Assembly: GCF_016792905.1 (NCBI RefSeq) | Contig: NZ_JAEULP010000058.1 | Coordinates: forward strand, 1-64,000 | Direction: 5' to 3' | DNA length: 64,000 bases | DNA from: Tabrizicola sp. | Lineage (GTDB): Bacteria > Pseudomonadota > Alphaproteobacteria > Rhodobacterales > Rhodobacteraceae | In this document: in pieces, positions 1 through 8,374 of the stretch | How the letters are laid out: each line of letters opens with the position of its first letter | Numbering within the stretch: position 1 is the first letter of the stretch | Notes under the pieces: generated by a model | The model's input: the letters and a program-made list of their open reading frames with translations, nothing else | Databases searched by the model: none | What the model was told of the DNA's origin: nothing | Position numbers and translations under genes: made by a program

Positions 1-1689
1 CACCCCAAATTCCCCGGCAAATCCGCGCTCGAGGTCATCCTCTGCACCCTCCACGCCGGCGGCAAGTTCAACGCCAAGGCCTACTCCACCTCCGGCGGCC
101 TCAACGGCGTCGGCTCCTCGGTCGTCAACGCCCTCTCCGACCTGATGGTGGTCCAGGTCGCCCGCGACCGCGAGCTTTACGAGCAATCCTTCTCCCGCGG
201 CATCCCCCAGGGTCCCGTCGAGAGGCTCGGCCCCACCCAGAACCGCCGCGGTACCACCGTCACCTTCCACCCCGACCCGGAGATCTTCGGCCACCAGACG
301 TTGAAACCCGCCCGCCTCTACAAGATGGCGCGGTCCAAGGCCTATCTCTTCTCGGGCGTGGAAATCCGCTGGAAATCCGCTGTAAACGACGGCGAGACCC
401 CGCAAGAGGCGACCTTCCACTTCCCCGGCGGCCTTGCCGACTTCCTGAACGAGAGCCTCCGCAAGGTCACCACCTACTCAGAACGACCCTTCGCCGGACG
501 GGTAAGCTTCGAGGAGAAATACCAGGTCCCCGGCTCGGTTGAATGGGCGATCAACTGGACCCCCGCCCAGGACGGCTACCTGCATTCCTACTGCAACACC
601 GTCCCCACGCCGGAAGGCGGCACGCATGAGGCCGGGTTCTGGGCCGCGATCCTGAAAGGCATCCGCGCCTATGGGGAACGCGTCAAGAACCGCAAAGCCG
701 ACCAGATCACCCGCGACGACCTCCTCACCGGCGGCTGCGCGCTCCTCTCGATCTTCATCCGCGAGCCGCAGTTCGTCGGCCAGACCAAGGACCGGCTCTC
801 GACCGAGGAAGCCGCCAAATGGGTCGAAAACGCCGTCCGCGACCATTTCGACACCTGGCTCGCCGCCGACCCGAAATCCGCCGGTGCGATCCTCGATTTC
901 CTCGTCCTGCGCGCCGAAGAACGCCTGCGTCGGCGTGAGGAAAAGGAAACCCAGCGCAAGACCGCCACCAAGAAACTGCGCCTGCCCGGCAAACTCACCG
1001 ACTGCTCCGCCAAGAACCGCGAAGGGACGGAGCTTTTCATCGTCGAAGGCGACTCTGCCGGCGGCTCCGCCAAGGGCGCCCGCAACCGAGAGACGCAGGC
1101 CCTCCTCCCCCTCAAGGGCAAGATCCTGAACGTCCTCGGCGCGGCCTCCGCCAAGCTGAACGAAAACGCCGAAATCCGCGACCTGTGTGAGGCGCTTGGC
1201 ACCGGCATGGGTACCCGCTTCAAGCTCGACGACCTGCGCTATGAAAAGATCATCATCATGACCGACGCCGACGTCGACGGCGCGCATATCGCGAGCCTGC
1301 TGATGACCTTCTTCTTCACCCAGATGCGCCCGCTGATCGACAAGGGCCACCTCTACCTCGCCTGCCCGCCCTTGTATCGCCTGACCCAAGGCGCCCGCCG
1401 GATGTACGTCGCCGACGATGCCGAGAAAGAGGCGTGGCTGGCGAAGGGCCTCGGCGGCAAAGGCAAGATCGACGTCCAGCGCTTCAAGGGCCTGGGCGAG
1501 ATGGACGCCAAGGACCTGAAGGACACCACGATGAACCCCGCCACCCGCAAGCTGATCCGGGTGTCGATCGATGAGGACGAACCGGGGGACACCTCCGACC
1601 TCGTGGAGCGCCTGATGGGCAAGAAGCCGGAGCTACGCTTCCAATACATCCAGGAGAACGCGCGGTTTGTGGAGGAGCTGGATGTGTGA
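1..1689 (+). CDS. parE: DNA topoisomerase IV subunit B, 5'-truncated by window edge
   Basis: ParE is the ATPase subunit of topoisomerase IV, which decatenates daughter chromosomes with ParC in the cytoplasm. The frame is open from base 1, so the true start lies outside the window; 562 residues are visible. The N-terminal end of the fragment is still in the GHKL ATPase region (STSGGLNGVGSSVVNAL). A transducer domain follows, then a TOPRIM domain with EGDSAGGSAK and the metal-binding DADVDGAHI, and near the end QRFKGLGEMD. ParE rather than GyrB is favoured by the lack of a long GyrB-type insert and by the short C-terminus. The gene stands alone; the next gene has a different base composition. 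Confidence 0.93.
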   Translation, partial: HPKFPGKSALEVILCTLHAGGKFNAKAYSTSGGLNGVGSSVVNALSDLMVVQVARDRELYEQSFSRGIPQGPVERLGPTQNRRGTTVTFHPDPEIFGHQTLKPARLYKMARSKAYLFSGVEIRWKSAVNDGETPQEATFHFPGGLADFLNESLRKVTTYSERPFAGRVSFEEKYQVPGSVEWAINWTPAQDGYLHSYCNTVPTPEGGTHEAGFWAAILKGIRAYGERVKNRKADQITRDDLLTGGCALLSIFIREPQFVGQTKDRLSTEEAAKWVENAVRDHFDTWLAADPKSAGAILDFLVLRAEERLRRREEKETQRKTATKKLRLPGKLTDCSAKNREGTELFIVEGDSAGGSAKGARNRETQALLPLKGKILNVLGAASAKLNENAEIRDLCEALGTGMGTRFKLDDLRYEKIIIMTDADVDGAHIASLLMTFFFTQMRPLIDKGHLYLACPPLYRLTQGARRMYVADDAEKEAWLAKGLGGKGKIDVQRFKGLGEMDAKDLKDTTMNPATRKLIRVSIDEDEPGDTSDLVERLMGKKPELRFQYIQENARFVEELDV

Positions 1690-1752
1690 TTGCATTCTAC
1701 CCCTGCCAACGCCTGAAACTTCAAACCCTGGCTCATAGGCAGATGGTACATC

Positions 1753-2640
1753 GTGCGCCCAATTGACCGTATAAGAGCGTTGCACAAGCTGGTTCAGGCG
1801 ACCCGCAAGACAGTCGTGGTCGACGTCGGCGCAAACCCCTTCAACGGCACGCCAGTCTACGCTCAACTGCGCAAATCGGGCGTGGCGCACATCATCGGCT
1901 TCGAACCGCAACCCGAAGCCCTGGAAGCCCTGGTAAAGGCCGCTGGCCCTAACGAAACCTACTTGCCCTATGCGATTGGCAAAGGTGCGACCGAAACCCT
2001 GCACGTGACGAAGAACAGCGGTCTGGTATCGATTCTGGAGCCGGATCCATGGATTGCCAGATACCTCAATCCCTGGTGGCGCCGCGCCATCGAAGTGCAT
2101 CAGCGCGTTCCGATGGAAACGCACCGCCTCGATGATCTTGATGAAATCGAGCAAGTCGACTTTCTCAAGATCGACATCCAAGGCGGGGAATTGGCTGTCT
2201 TCCAGAATGCCAGGAGCAAGCTTGCGACCGCAGCCCTTGTTCAGACTGAAATTCCGATAGTCCGCTACTACAAAGATCAACCCTCGTTCGGTGCGATCCA
2301 GGAAGAACTCGAGGCGCAGGGATTCCTGGCGCATAAGATTGTGGAGACAAGTGCGCATCACCTCGGCTATCCGACAGACCTCGCGGAAAAGCTGCCTATC
2401 AAGCCTTCTCAAGCCACGGTTGCCGACATCGCCTTCCTGCGCAGCCCGGTCAGCATGGAAAGCTTGTCCGTCGATACGCTGCAACACATGGCGATTCTTG
2501 CCGATGCAGTTCTCCATTCCTACGATCTGGTGTTCCGCTGCCTTGGCGAACTCGTCCGGCGAAATGTGGTGCAGTCCGGTGATACAGCGGATTATGTGGC
2601 ATTGCTCCGGGGAACGGTTTTCAGGAAAACTCGGGAATAG
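1753..2640 (+). CDS. FkbM-family SAM-dependent methyltransferase
   Basis: This 295-residue protein looks like an FkbM-type methyltransferase, a family that O-methylates sugars, lipids or natural products. Residues 20-45 contain the SAM-binding start (VVDVGANPFNG), and IIGFEPQPEAL supplies the acidic residue after strand 2. The family's signature appears as VDFLKIDIQGGEL near residue 140. The start is GTG, chosen because it gives the family-like N-terminus. Substrate cannot be read from the sequence and there is no sugar cluster nearby. Codon use is visibly less GC-biased than in parE or the following genes, with many A/T third positions, which suggests acquisition by transfer. Confidence 0.8.
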   Translation: MRPIDRIRALHKLVQATRKTVVVDVGANPFNGTPVYAQLRKSGVAHIIGFEPQPEALEALVKAAGPNETYLPYAIGKGATETLHVTKNSGLVSILEPDPWIARYLNPWWRRAIEVHQRVPMETHRLDDLDEIEQVDFLKIDIQGGELAVFQNARSKLATAALVQTEIPIVRYYKDQPSFGAIQEELEAQGFLAHKIVETSAHHLGYPTDLAEKLPIKPSQATVADIAFLRSPVSMESLSVDTLQHMAILADAVLHSYDLVFRCLGELVRRNVVQSGDTADYVALLRGTVFRKTRE

Positions 2641-2649
2641 GAAGCAAAG

Positions 2650-2667
2650 GGTGGGCGCCAACCCACC
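2650..2667. repeat. GGTGGG/CCCACC palindrome downstream of a gene end
   Basis: A 6-bp stem with a CGCCAA loop lies 9 nt after the FkbM methyltransferase stop. The same palindrome type follows the genes ending at 25432 and at 47538, so it is a dispersed 3'-end element. Confidence 0.6.
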
Positions 2668-2682
2668 AAACTCGCCCTCCCC

Positions 2683-2709
2683 GTCAGATTTGCTCAAGGC
2701 AAATCTGAC
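2683..2709. terminator. 11-bp perfect hairpin between convergent genes
   Basis: GTCAGATTTGC and its exact reverse complement are separated by TCAAG. It lies between the converging ends of the FkbM gene and the hemolysin III gene. There is no T tract, so it may be a 3'-end processing or pause hairpin rather than a classical intrinsic terminator. Confidence 0.5.
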
Positions 2710-2892
2710 CGCGCCGTCCCTTCCGGCCCTCGGCAGCGGCCTCGGGCATTCGGTGGGAAAACGGTCCACAGGACTGTTTGTCTCATCCGTCTCACCCCTG
2801 CGTGCCGCTCGCGGTCAGCTTCGCACCCCGTCGGACAGGCGCCTCCTCACAGTCCTCGCGGGTGTGCTTGGGCGTTCGACGTTCGGTCCAGA

Positions 2893-3552
2893 TCACCCCA
2901 CCGCCACCGCCACCGCCGCGAAATGCAGCCCCGCCGCCACCGCGACAAACCCGTGCCAGATCGCGTTCTGGAACCGCAGCCGCTCCCAGACATAAAATCC
3001 CACCCCCGCCACATAGGTCGCCCCGCCCGCGACCAGAAGCCAGAGCGACACCGCAGGCAGCGCCGCCGCCACCGGGCCGATGGCGATGATCCCGACCCAG
3101 CCCAGCATCACATAGGCCAGGATCGACAGCCGGTCATAGCGCCCCGGCAGCACCACCTTGACCAGGATGCCGAGCGCCGCCCCGGTCCAGACCACCGCCC
3201 CCAGCGCCCAGGGCCAGGCGCCCGCCAGATGCGGGATCACGGCGGTATAGGTCCCGGCGATCATCACATAGATCATCGAATGGTCGAACCGACGCAGCAG
3301 CCATTTCAGCGCCGAAGGGGGCGTCATGTTGTAGGCCAGCGAAAAGCCCCACATCAGGAAGAAACCGCCCGCATAGACCGTCAGCGCCGCGAAGGTGCCG
3401 ATCCCCGCAGTCTGAAGCCCGTGGAACAGGAGAAGCGGAAAGGCGATCAGCCCGGCCAGAAGCGCCAGCGCATGCACGATCCCGTCGGCCAGGAGCTCGC
3501 CCAGCGAAAGCTCGCGTTTCAGCATGCGGTAATGATCGGCTTGCAGGGTCAT
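2893..3552 (-). CDS. Hemolysin III / PAQR-family membrane protein
   Basis: This 219-residue integral membrane protein has about seven hydrophobic segments and the family landmarks: an early GxxxHALAL histidine, SLAYNM, then RRFDHSMIYVMIAGTYTAV, and a late IWHGFV histidine. Family members (YqfA/HlyIII, related to PAQR receptors) carry metal-binding His/Asp residues near the membrane face; their bacterial role is unsettled. The ATG at 3552 is chosen because a longer upstream reading adds 29 residues that do not resemble the family. It is the last gene of a minus-strand run. Confidence 0.85.
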   Translation of the reverse strand: MTLQADHYRMLKRELSLGELLADGIVHALALLAGLIAFPLLLFHGLQTAGIGTFAALTVYAGGFFLMWGFSLAYNMTPPSALKWLLRRFDHSMIYVMIAGTYTAVIPHLAGAWPWALGAVVWTGAALGILVKVVLPGRYDRLSILAYVMLGWVGIIAIGPVAAALPAVSLWLLVAGGATYVAGVGFYVWERLRFQNAIWHGFVAVAAGLHFAAVAVAVG

Positions 3553-3635
3553 GGCGTCAGTCTGGCAGGCAAATGTTGCGAAAGCATGACCTGACTTTGC
3601 CACAGCGCAGGCACGCTCGAAGCCGTGACGTGGCG

Positions 3636-4292
3636 TCACGCCCGGCGGACGGCCCAGAGCAACCCGCGTCGCATCAGTTCGGCCGCCGGGCCGTGGTCGA
3701 TCACCGCTTTCTGGTGGCCAAGCGCGTTGTAATAGACCCGGCCCGCGCCGTAGCCCTTGGTGAACACGACCGGCATCGCCACCGGCCCGTTCACCGCATG
3801 GGGGCCCGCCACCACCGGAAAATCGCAGACGGCATGGACCTTTACCGCCGGGTCGACATGCAGGTAGTACTGTTCGGTCTTCACAACAAAGTCCCCGACC
3901 CCCGCCACCAGCGGGTCGTCCGAGAGGATCCGGACCCCATACTCCACCCCATCATTCCCCGGATGCGCCACCCACTGCGCGCCGGTCATGAACTGCCAGT
4001 CGACATTCTCGCGGAAGGCATCGCACATGCCGCCGTGACACCCCGCGATCCCGGTGCCCGAAGCCACCGCCGCGCAGGCGTTCAGGGCCTGCTCCTTGCC
4101 GATCCGCGACATGGTCCAGACCGGGACGATCAGGTCCATCGTCGCCAACGTCTTGGGATCATCGAAGCAGGACAAGCTGTCGGTGAGGTCCACCGCCATC
4201 CCCGCCTCGCGCAGCCAGCCCGCGAAAAGGGCCGCTACCTTGTCCGGCTCATGCCCGTCCCAGCCGCCCCAGGTGATCAGTGCCTTGCTCAT
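3636..4292 (-). CDS. ThuA-like domain protein
   Basis: This 218-residue protein matches the ThuA (trehalose-utilisation) fold, a class I glutamine-amidotransferase-like flavodoxin fold. Visible landmarks are the opening ALITWGGWDGHEPDKVA, the central GTGIAGCHGGMCDAF, the glycine/histidine stretch VDWQFMTGAQWVAHPGN, and the terminal GAGRVYYNALGHQ. Family members are linked to carbohydrate metabolism, but this copy has no sugar transporter beside it, so a substrate is not assignable. It starts 15 bases from the stop of the upstream reductase gene, consistent with co-transcription. An AAGGGG ribosome-binding site precedes the ATG. Confidence 0.82.
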   Translation of the reverse strand: MSKALITWGGWDGHEPDKVAALFAGWLREAGMAVDLTDSLSCFDDPKTLATMDLIVPVWTMSRIGKEQALNACAAVASGTGIAGCHGGMCDAFRENVDWQFMTGAQWVAHPGNDGVEYGVRILSDDPLVAGVGDFVVKTEQYYLHVDPAVKVHAVCDFPVVAGPHAVNGPVAMPVVFTKGYGAGRVYYNALGHQKAVIDHGPAAELMRRGLLWAVRRA

Positions 4293-4307
4293 GCCAATCC
4301 CCTTCGC

Positions 4308-4955
4308 TCAGGCCCGCCCGATGACGACATGGCTTGCACCCTCCCCCGCCACCTGCCGCGCGACCCGGTAGCCGAGCGCAGGCAGGTCAAGGCCCTGGAT
4401 CACGGCCTCGCCGCGGCCCAGAAGCACGGGCGAGACGGCGAAATGCGCCTCGTCGATGTGTCGGCCCCGGAAGGCTTCGCGCAGGGTCGCGACCCCGCCA
4501 CCCAGCCGCACATCCTTGCCGCCCGCCGCCGCCTTGGCCCGAGCCAGTGCGTCCTCAAGCCCGCCGGTCTCGAAATGGAAAGTGGTGCCGCCCGCCATCA
4601 CCAGATCGGCCCGCGGGAAATGGGTCAGGACGAAGACCGGGCAGTGATAGGGCGGCTCGTCGCCCCACCAGCCTTTCCACTCCTCATCCGGCCAGGGTCC
4701 ACGGATCGGGCCGAACATGTTGCGCCCCAGGATCCAGCTGCCGATGTTGCGGAAACCCTCGGCGGCGAAGCCCTCGTCCACGCTGTCGGCCTCGCCCCCG
4801 CCCGCGCCATGCATCGCCTGGAAGGTCTTCGTCCTGAACACCCAGTCGTGCAGCGCCATGCCGCCCTTGCCAAGGGGGTCGGCCAGTGACTGGTCCGGCC
4901 CCGCGCCGAAGCCGTCGACCGAGAGGGAAAAGCACCTGACGACAAGGCGGGACAT
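4308..4955 (-). CDS. Dihydrofolate reductase-family (RibD C-terminal domain) protein
   Basis: This 215-residue protein fits the RibD_C/DHFR-like reductase family, NADPH-dependent enzymes related to riboflavin biosynthesis reductases. Landmarks are RLVVRCFSLSVDGFGAG at the N-terminus, the GRNMFGP segment near residue 75, GGTTFHFETGG near 120, and GGVATLREAF near 150. The start is the ATG at 4955, preceded by CGGAGG. The true substrate is unknown; stand-alone members of this family are commonly annotated only as dihydrofolate reductase family. It lies in the same direction as, and close to, the DUF998-like genes upstream. Confidence 0.8.
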   Translation of the reverse strand: MSRLVVRCFSLSVDGFGAGPDQSLADPLGKGGMALHDWVFRTKTFQAMHGAGGGEADSVDEGFAAEGFRNIGSWILGRNMFGPIRGPWPDEEWKGWWGDEPPYHCPVFVLTHFPRADLVMAGGTTFHFETGGLEDALARAKAAAGGKDVRLGGGVATLREAFRGRHIDEAHFAVSPVLLGRGEAVIQGLDLPALGYRVARQVAGEGASHVVIGRA

Positions 4956-4975
4956 GGGGGCCTCCGTTTGCCCGA

Positions 4976-5557
4976 TCATAGCGGCGGCAGCGTCAGCGAG
5001 GCCAGCAGAAACCAGAGCGCTGTGGCGTACAGGAACGCCCGCTCGGCCAGCCCGAACCAGGGTCGCAAGGCGGGCGAGGTGGTCAGCACCACCGCCAGAA
5101 ACGCGGCGCTGATGACCTGCTTCAGTACCTCATCGGCCAGCGAGCGCGCGCCTTCGTGCAGCAGCACCAGTTGCGGCGTCGCCTCGACCACGGCCATGTA
5201 GGCCGCGGCAAAGGCAAGAAGCGTCGCGGCCCGGTGCAGGTTGCCGCGGCGGCTGTGCGGCATGTCCTGCGGGTCGCTCTGCCAGAGTGCGATCCCCAGC
5301 CGTCCCACTGCCACCAGCCCCAGGTAAACCGTCACCGCGATCGGAAAGTCCGGATTGCCCGAAACATGGACCTGCCAGGCGAGGATCGGTGGCGCGATAC
5401 AACCCGCGATCAGGTAGACCTTGAACAGCGAGGCCGTCCGCCCCAGTCCGTAATCGCTGATCGGGCGGGCAAAGGCGGGCTGGTCCCGGTTCAGGACCTG
5501 GAAGGCCAGGAGGAACAGAAGGTCTAGGAGGTAGAGCGCCGCCGCGACCTTCTCCAT
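4976..5557 (-). CDS. DUF998-like integral membrane protein (second of a tandem pair)
   Basis: This 193-residue protein has about six hydrophobic helices. It is clearly paralogous to the next gene upstream: both share VLNR near residue 20, the SDYGLGRTA/SDYGVGRTA loop around residue 35, and a C-terminal segment of the form LRPxFGxAERxFLxATALWFLxAxL. That loop resembles DUF998 proteins, whose function is unknown. The start at 5557 is preferred because upstream codons read through non-family sequence. It lies 11 nt behind its paralogue, so the two are probably one transcript. Confidence 0.72.
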   Translation of the reverse strand: MEKVAAALYLLDLLFLLAFQVLNRDQPAFARPISDYGLGRTASLFKVYLIAGCIAPPILAWQVHVSGNPDFPIAVTVYLGLVAVGRLGIALWQSDPQDMPHSRRGNLHRAATLLAFAAAYMAVVEATPQLVLLHEGARSLADEVLKQVISAAFLAVVLTTSPALRPWFGLAERAFLYATALWFLLASLTLPPL

Positions 5558-5568
5558 CGCCGCCGCCC

Positions 5569-6132
5569 TCAGCCGCCTGCGAAGGACAGGGCCGCGACGA
5601 GGAACCAGAGGGCGGTCGCGAACAGGAACAGCCGCTCGGCAATGCCGAAATACGGCCGAAGGGGTCCCTTCATGCTGACGACCACCGCCGCAAGCCCGAT
5701 CATCGCCGCAAGATGCAGCGGCCGCAGCACGGGGGCTGCCCCAGCCAGAAACGGAGTGGCCTTGGCGATGGACATGTAGGCAAGGGTGAAGGTCAGGATC
5801 GCGAAGACCAGATGGATCCGCCCGGCCCTTGTCGGGGTGGCACCCGGCAGGTCGGTCGGAAAGACGCCGACGCCGACCCGCACCGCCGCCATGGCGACAA
5901 GATACCACGCGACGGCCTGCGGCACCGCCGGGCTGGCCATCCAGACCTCGCGGCCCAGCATCAGGGCCGCGACAGAGCCGACAACGACATAGACCCGGAA
6001 AAGCCTGGCCGTCCGGCCGACACCATAGTCCGACACTGCATTCGAAACCGGGCTGTAGTGCCGGTTCAGGACGTGAAACGACACAAGAAGCAGCAGGTTG
6101 ACCGCGTAAAGCAGCGCCGTCAGTTGCGCCAT
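5569..6132 (-). CDS. DUF998-like integral membrane protein (first of a tandem pair)
   Basis: A 187-residue polytopic protein, about six helices, with the same landmark loop (NAVSDYGVGRTARLF) and C-terminal LRPYFGIAERLFLFATALWFLVAAL as its downstream neighbour. The pair is therefore a tandem duplication that has diverged strongly elsewhere. Its ATG overlaps the proS stop codon by one base (TGATG), so it is likely translationally coupled to proS. DUF998-type proteins have no established biochemical role; nothing here ties it to tRNA charging. Confidence 0.72.
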   Translation of the reverse strand: MAQLTALLYAVNLLLLVSFHVLNRHYSPVSNAVSDYGVGRTARLFRVYVVVGSVAALMLGREVWMASPAVPQAVAWYLVAMAAVRVGVGVFPTDLPGATPTRAGRIHLVFAILTFTLAYMSIAKATPFLAGAAPVLRPLHLAAMIGLAAVVVSMKGPLRPYFGIAERLFLFATALWFLVAALSFAGG

Positions 6133-7469
6133 CAGCGCCCCGCGTAGATCTGCGCGATGCGGTCGACGGCGGCTTCCGGGCTGACTTCCTCGCTTTCGCC
6201 CGTCCGGCGGCTGGTCAGCTCGACCACCCCGTTCGCCAGACCCCGCGGCCCGACGGTGATCCGCCAGGGCAGGCCGATCAGGTCCATGGTGGCGAACTTC
6301 GCCCCGGCCCGTTCGTCGCGGTCGTCGTAGAGCGGCTCCAGCCCCTTGGCCTTCAGCGCCTTGTACAGCCCCTCGCAGGCCGCATCCGCCGCCGCGTCGC
6401 CCTGCTTCAGGTTCACGATCCCGACCGGGAAAGGCGTCACCCCTTCCGGCCAGATGATGCCCTTGTCGTCGTGGCTCGCCTCGATGATCGCGCCCAGAAG
6501 GCGGGAAACGCCGATCCCGTGCGATCCCATCTCGACCGGAACCTTGGTGCCTTCCTTCGTCACGACTTCCGCGCCCATCGCCTCGGAATATTTGGTGCCG
6601 AAGTAGAAGATCTGCCCGACCTCGATGCCGCGCCCGACCTTGCGGTGCGCCTCTGGCACCTTGTCGAAGACGGCCGCATCGTGGGTTTCGTCGGTGCGGG
6701 CGTAAAGGGTGGTGAACTCCTTGCAGACATCCGCCACCTGGGCACGGTCATCATAGTCGATGTCGCGGTTGCCAAGCTTCAGCGCCGTGACCCGGTCGTC
6801 GTAGAAGACCTCGCTTTCGCCGGTGTTGGCCAGCACCAGGAATTCATGCGTGTTGTCGCCGCCGATGGGCCCACTGGCTGCCCGCATCGGGATCGCGGTC
6901 AGGCCCATGCGCTCGTAGGTCCGCAGGTAGCTCACCATGTGGCGGTTGTAGGCGTGCAGCGCGGCGTCCTTGTCGACGTCGAAGTTGTAGCCGTCCTTCA
7001 TCAGGAACTCGCGCCCCCGCATCACGCCGAAGCGCGGGCGCATCTCGTCGCGGAACTTCCACTGGATGTGGTAGAGCGTGAGCGGCAGGTCCTTGTAGGA
7101 CGACACATGCGCGCGGAAGATGTCGGTGATCATCTCCTCGTTCGTCGGGCCGTACAGAAGCTCGCGCTTCTGGCGGTCGGTGATCCGCAGCATCTCCTCG
7201 CCGTAGTCGCCGTAGCGGCCCGACTCGCGCCAGAGGTCGGCGGGCTGGATCGTCGGCATCAGGAGCGGGATGTGACCGGCGCGGATCTGCTCTTGATGGA
7301 CAATCTCCTCGATCCGCCGCAGCACCCGGTAGCCGAGCGGCAGCCAGGAATAGATGCCCGCCGCCTGCTGCTTGATCATGCCGGCCCGCAGCATGTAGCG
7401 ATGGCTGACGATCTGGGCCTCGGCGGGGTTTTCCTTGAGGACGGGGAGGAAGTAGCGGGAGAGACGCAT
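6132..7469 (-). CDS. proS: Prolyl-tRNA synthetase, short type
   Basis: ProRS attaches proline to tRNA-Pro in the cytoplasm. At 445 residues it is the short form common in alphaproteobacteria, lacking the roughly 180-residue editing insertion of the E. coli enzyme. Class II motifs are visible: motif 1 around [18 protein letters not shown], motif 2 as [27 protein letters not shown] near residue 140, and motif 3 as [13 protein letters not shown] near residue 320. The C-terminal anticodon domain includes [21 protein letters not shown]. It heads a run of minus-strand genes and is directly coupled to a membrane protein gene. Confidence 0.96.
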   Translation of the reverse strand: MRLSRYFLPVLKENPAEAQIVSHRYMLRAGMIKQQAAGIYSWLPLGYRVLRRIEEIVHQEQIRAGHIPLLMPTIQPADLWRESGRYGDYGEEMLRITDRQKRELLYGPTNEEMITDIFRAHVSSYKDLPLTLYHIQWKFRDEMRPRFGVMRGREFLMKDGYNFDVDKDAALHAYNRHMVSYLRTYERMGLTAIPMRAASGPIGGDNTHEFLVLANTGESEVFYDDRVTALKLGNRDIDYDDRAQVADVCKEFTTLYARTDETHDAAVFDKVPEAHRKVGRGIEVGQIFYFGTKYSEAMGAEVVTKEGTKVPVEMGSHGIGVSRLLGAIIEASHDDKGIIWPEGVTPFPVGIVNLKQGDAAADAACEGLYKALKAKGLEPLYDDRDERAGAKFATMDLIGLPWRITVGPRGLANGVVELTSRRTGESEEVSPEAAVDRIAQIYAGR

Positions 7470-7611
7470 GTCCGGGCCTTTGGCAATGAGGTCCCGCGTT
7501 TCCTAGCGGGTCGGGCGCGGGCAGGCAAGGTGCGAGGGGCTGTCCACAGGGGACAGGCGGACCGAGCGGCTTAAGGGGGCGTTGCGGATTGAGAGAAGCG
7601 CAGAAGCCCGA

Positions 7612-7944
7612 CTACAGCCCGAGCGCCTTGCGCAGCGCCGCATTGGCACGGGTCTGCCAGCCCCTGCCATCGGCCTTCAGCCGCGCCAGCACGTCCCGGT
7701 CTAGGTACAGCGTGACCCGCTGCTTGCGCTGATCTTCCGGCAAGGGGCGGCGGCCGAGCTGGCCGGATTTCTGGAAGATTTCCACCAGTTCGGGAAAATC
7801 CCAGATCGTCTTGGCGCGGGCGAAATCCTCGTCGGTCCATTCGGGATTTTCGTCGTCCGGCTCATCGGGGCGCAGGCGGCGGAAGGGGGCCGGTTCTTCG
7901 GCCACGCCAGGCTGGGTGTCATTCATCATGGGTTTTCGGGCCAT
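7612..7944 (-). CDS. brnA: BrnA-type antitoxin (DUF4415)
   Basis: BrnA neutralises the BrnT RNase toxin and represses the operon through its C-terminal ribbon-helix-helix. This 110-residue reading has the acidic linker (PDDENPEWTDEDFARAK), then the DNA-binding part KQRVTLYLDRDVLARLKADGRGWQTRANAALRKAL. The start ATG at 7944 is upstream of the ancestral brnT stop (7926-7928), the usual overlap in brnTA. The frame is also continuous with the upstream brnT reading because of a 61-bp insertion in brnT, so a BrnT-BrnA fusion is possible; the antitoxin itself looks intact. Confidence 0.82.
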   Translation of the reverse strand: MARKPMMNDTQPGVAEEPAPFRRLRPDEPDDENPEWTDEDFARAKTIWDFPELVEIFQKSGQLGRRPLPEDQRKQRVTLYLDRDVLARLKADGRGWQTRANAALRKALGL

Positions 7945-8253
7945 TTCCGGCGCTCCCTTGCATTTGCGCGGCGAAGGCTGATCACCCGCACCCCGCCCGC
8001 GCGCGGAGTGAAGGAGGTCATCAACGATGTGCGCGGTGTCGGGCGCCCGCACCCCGCCCGCGCGCGGAGTGAAGATCAGGACATGGAGCCGCCCGTCCAG
8101 CATCCCGATGGCCCGAAATCGCGGCTCGCCGTAGTCCCGCCGCAGGTCGGGCCGGATCTCTGCCGCCTCGAAGTCGAACCGGGCGACATCGGCAAAGTCG
8201 ATGCCCCGGTCCTGCAGCGTGCGCTGGCGTTTGCCTTCGTCCCAGTCCCACAT
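7926..8253 (-). pseudogene. brnT: BrnT-type toxin gene, frameshifted by a 61-bp insertion
   Basis: BrnT is a RelE-fold ribonuclease toxin of about 90 residues. The reading starts normally (WDWDEGKRQRTLQDRGIDFADVARFDF) and reaches HVLIFTPRAGGVR, then diverges. A 29-bp sequence at 7985-8013 is repeated exactly at 8046-8074; removing 61 bp (one repeat plus 32 bp between) restores RVISLRRANARERRK and a stop at 7926, giving a normal 88-residue BrnT. With the insertion, the frame instead runs into brnA, producing a single 213-residue reading (7612-8253). The conserved C-terminal strand is lost, so the toxin is probably inactive. Confidence 0.78.
7985..8074. repeat. 29-bp direct repeat causing the brnT frameshift
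   Basis: Two identical 29-bp copies, 7985-8013 and 8046-8074, start 61 bp apart. The 32 bp between them is not part of a standard BrnT coding sequence and I see no other copy of it in the window. Recombination between the copies would restore the toxin frame. Confidence 0.85.
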
Positions 8254-8374
8254 TCATGTGCATATATTAAATCGGCGAGTCCGGAAAGAGGATAGCCGGA
8301 GGATAGTTAACGAAAGGTGACGGATAGCCGCCCCGCCCTTGACTTCCCTTCCCTTACGCCCTCCCCTTCCCTCC
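8254..8374. promoter_or_regulatory. Divergent brnT / glpP-like upstream region
   Basis: This 121-bp gap must hold the brnTA promoter. It has an AT-rich stretch right before brnT, including ATATATGCACATG on the minus strand, and three GGATAG hexamers at 8290-8327. A TTAA-N7-TGAC sequence near 8308 resembles a degraded CtrA box. There is no convincing ribosome-binding site before the permease ATG at 8375, where the sequence is pyrimidine-rich. Confidence 0.4.

Noticed and set aside
478..1389. Long minus-strand open frame (303 codons) across parE
   Set aside because: It is antisense to well-conserved ParE motifs and its translation is low-complexity, as expected from the high-GC complementary strand.
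7540..7556. CTGTCC/GGACAG palindrome near 7.5 kb as a fourth copy of the convergent-end repeat
   Set aside because: Only the short palindrome is similar; the hairpin, the TTGATTT loop and the TTAA box are missing, and it is not between converging genes.
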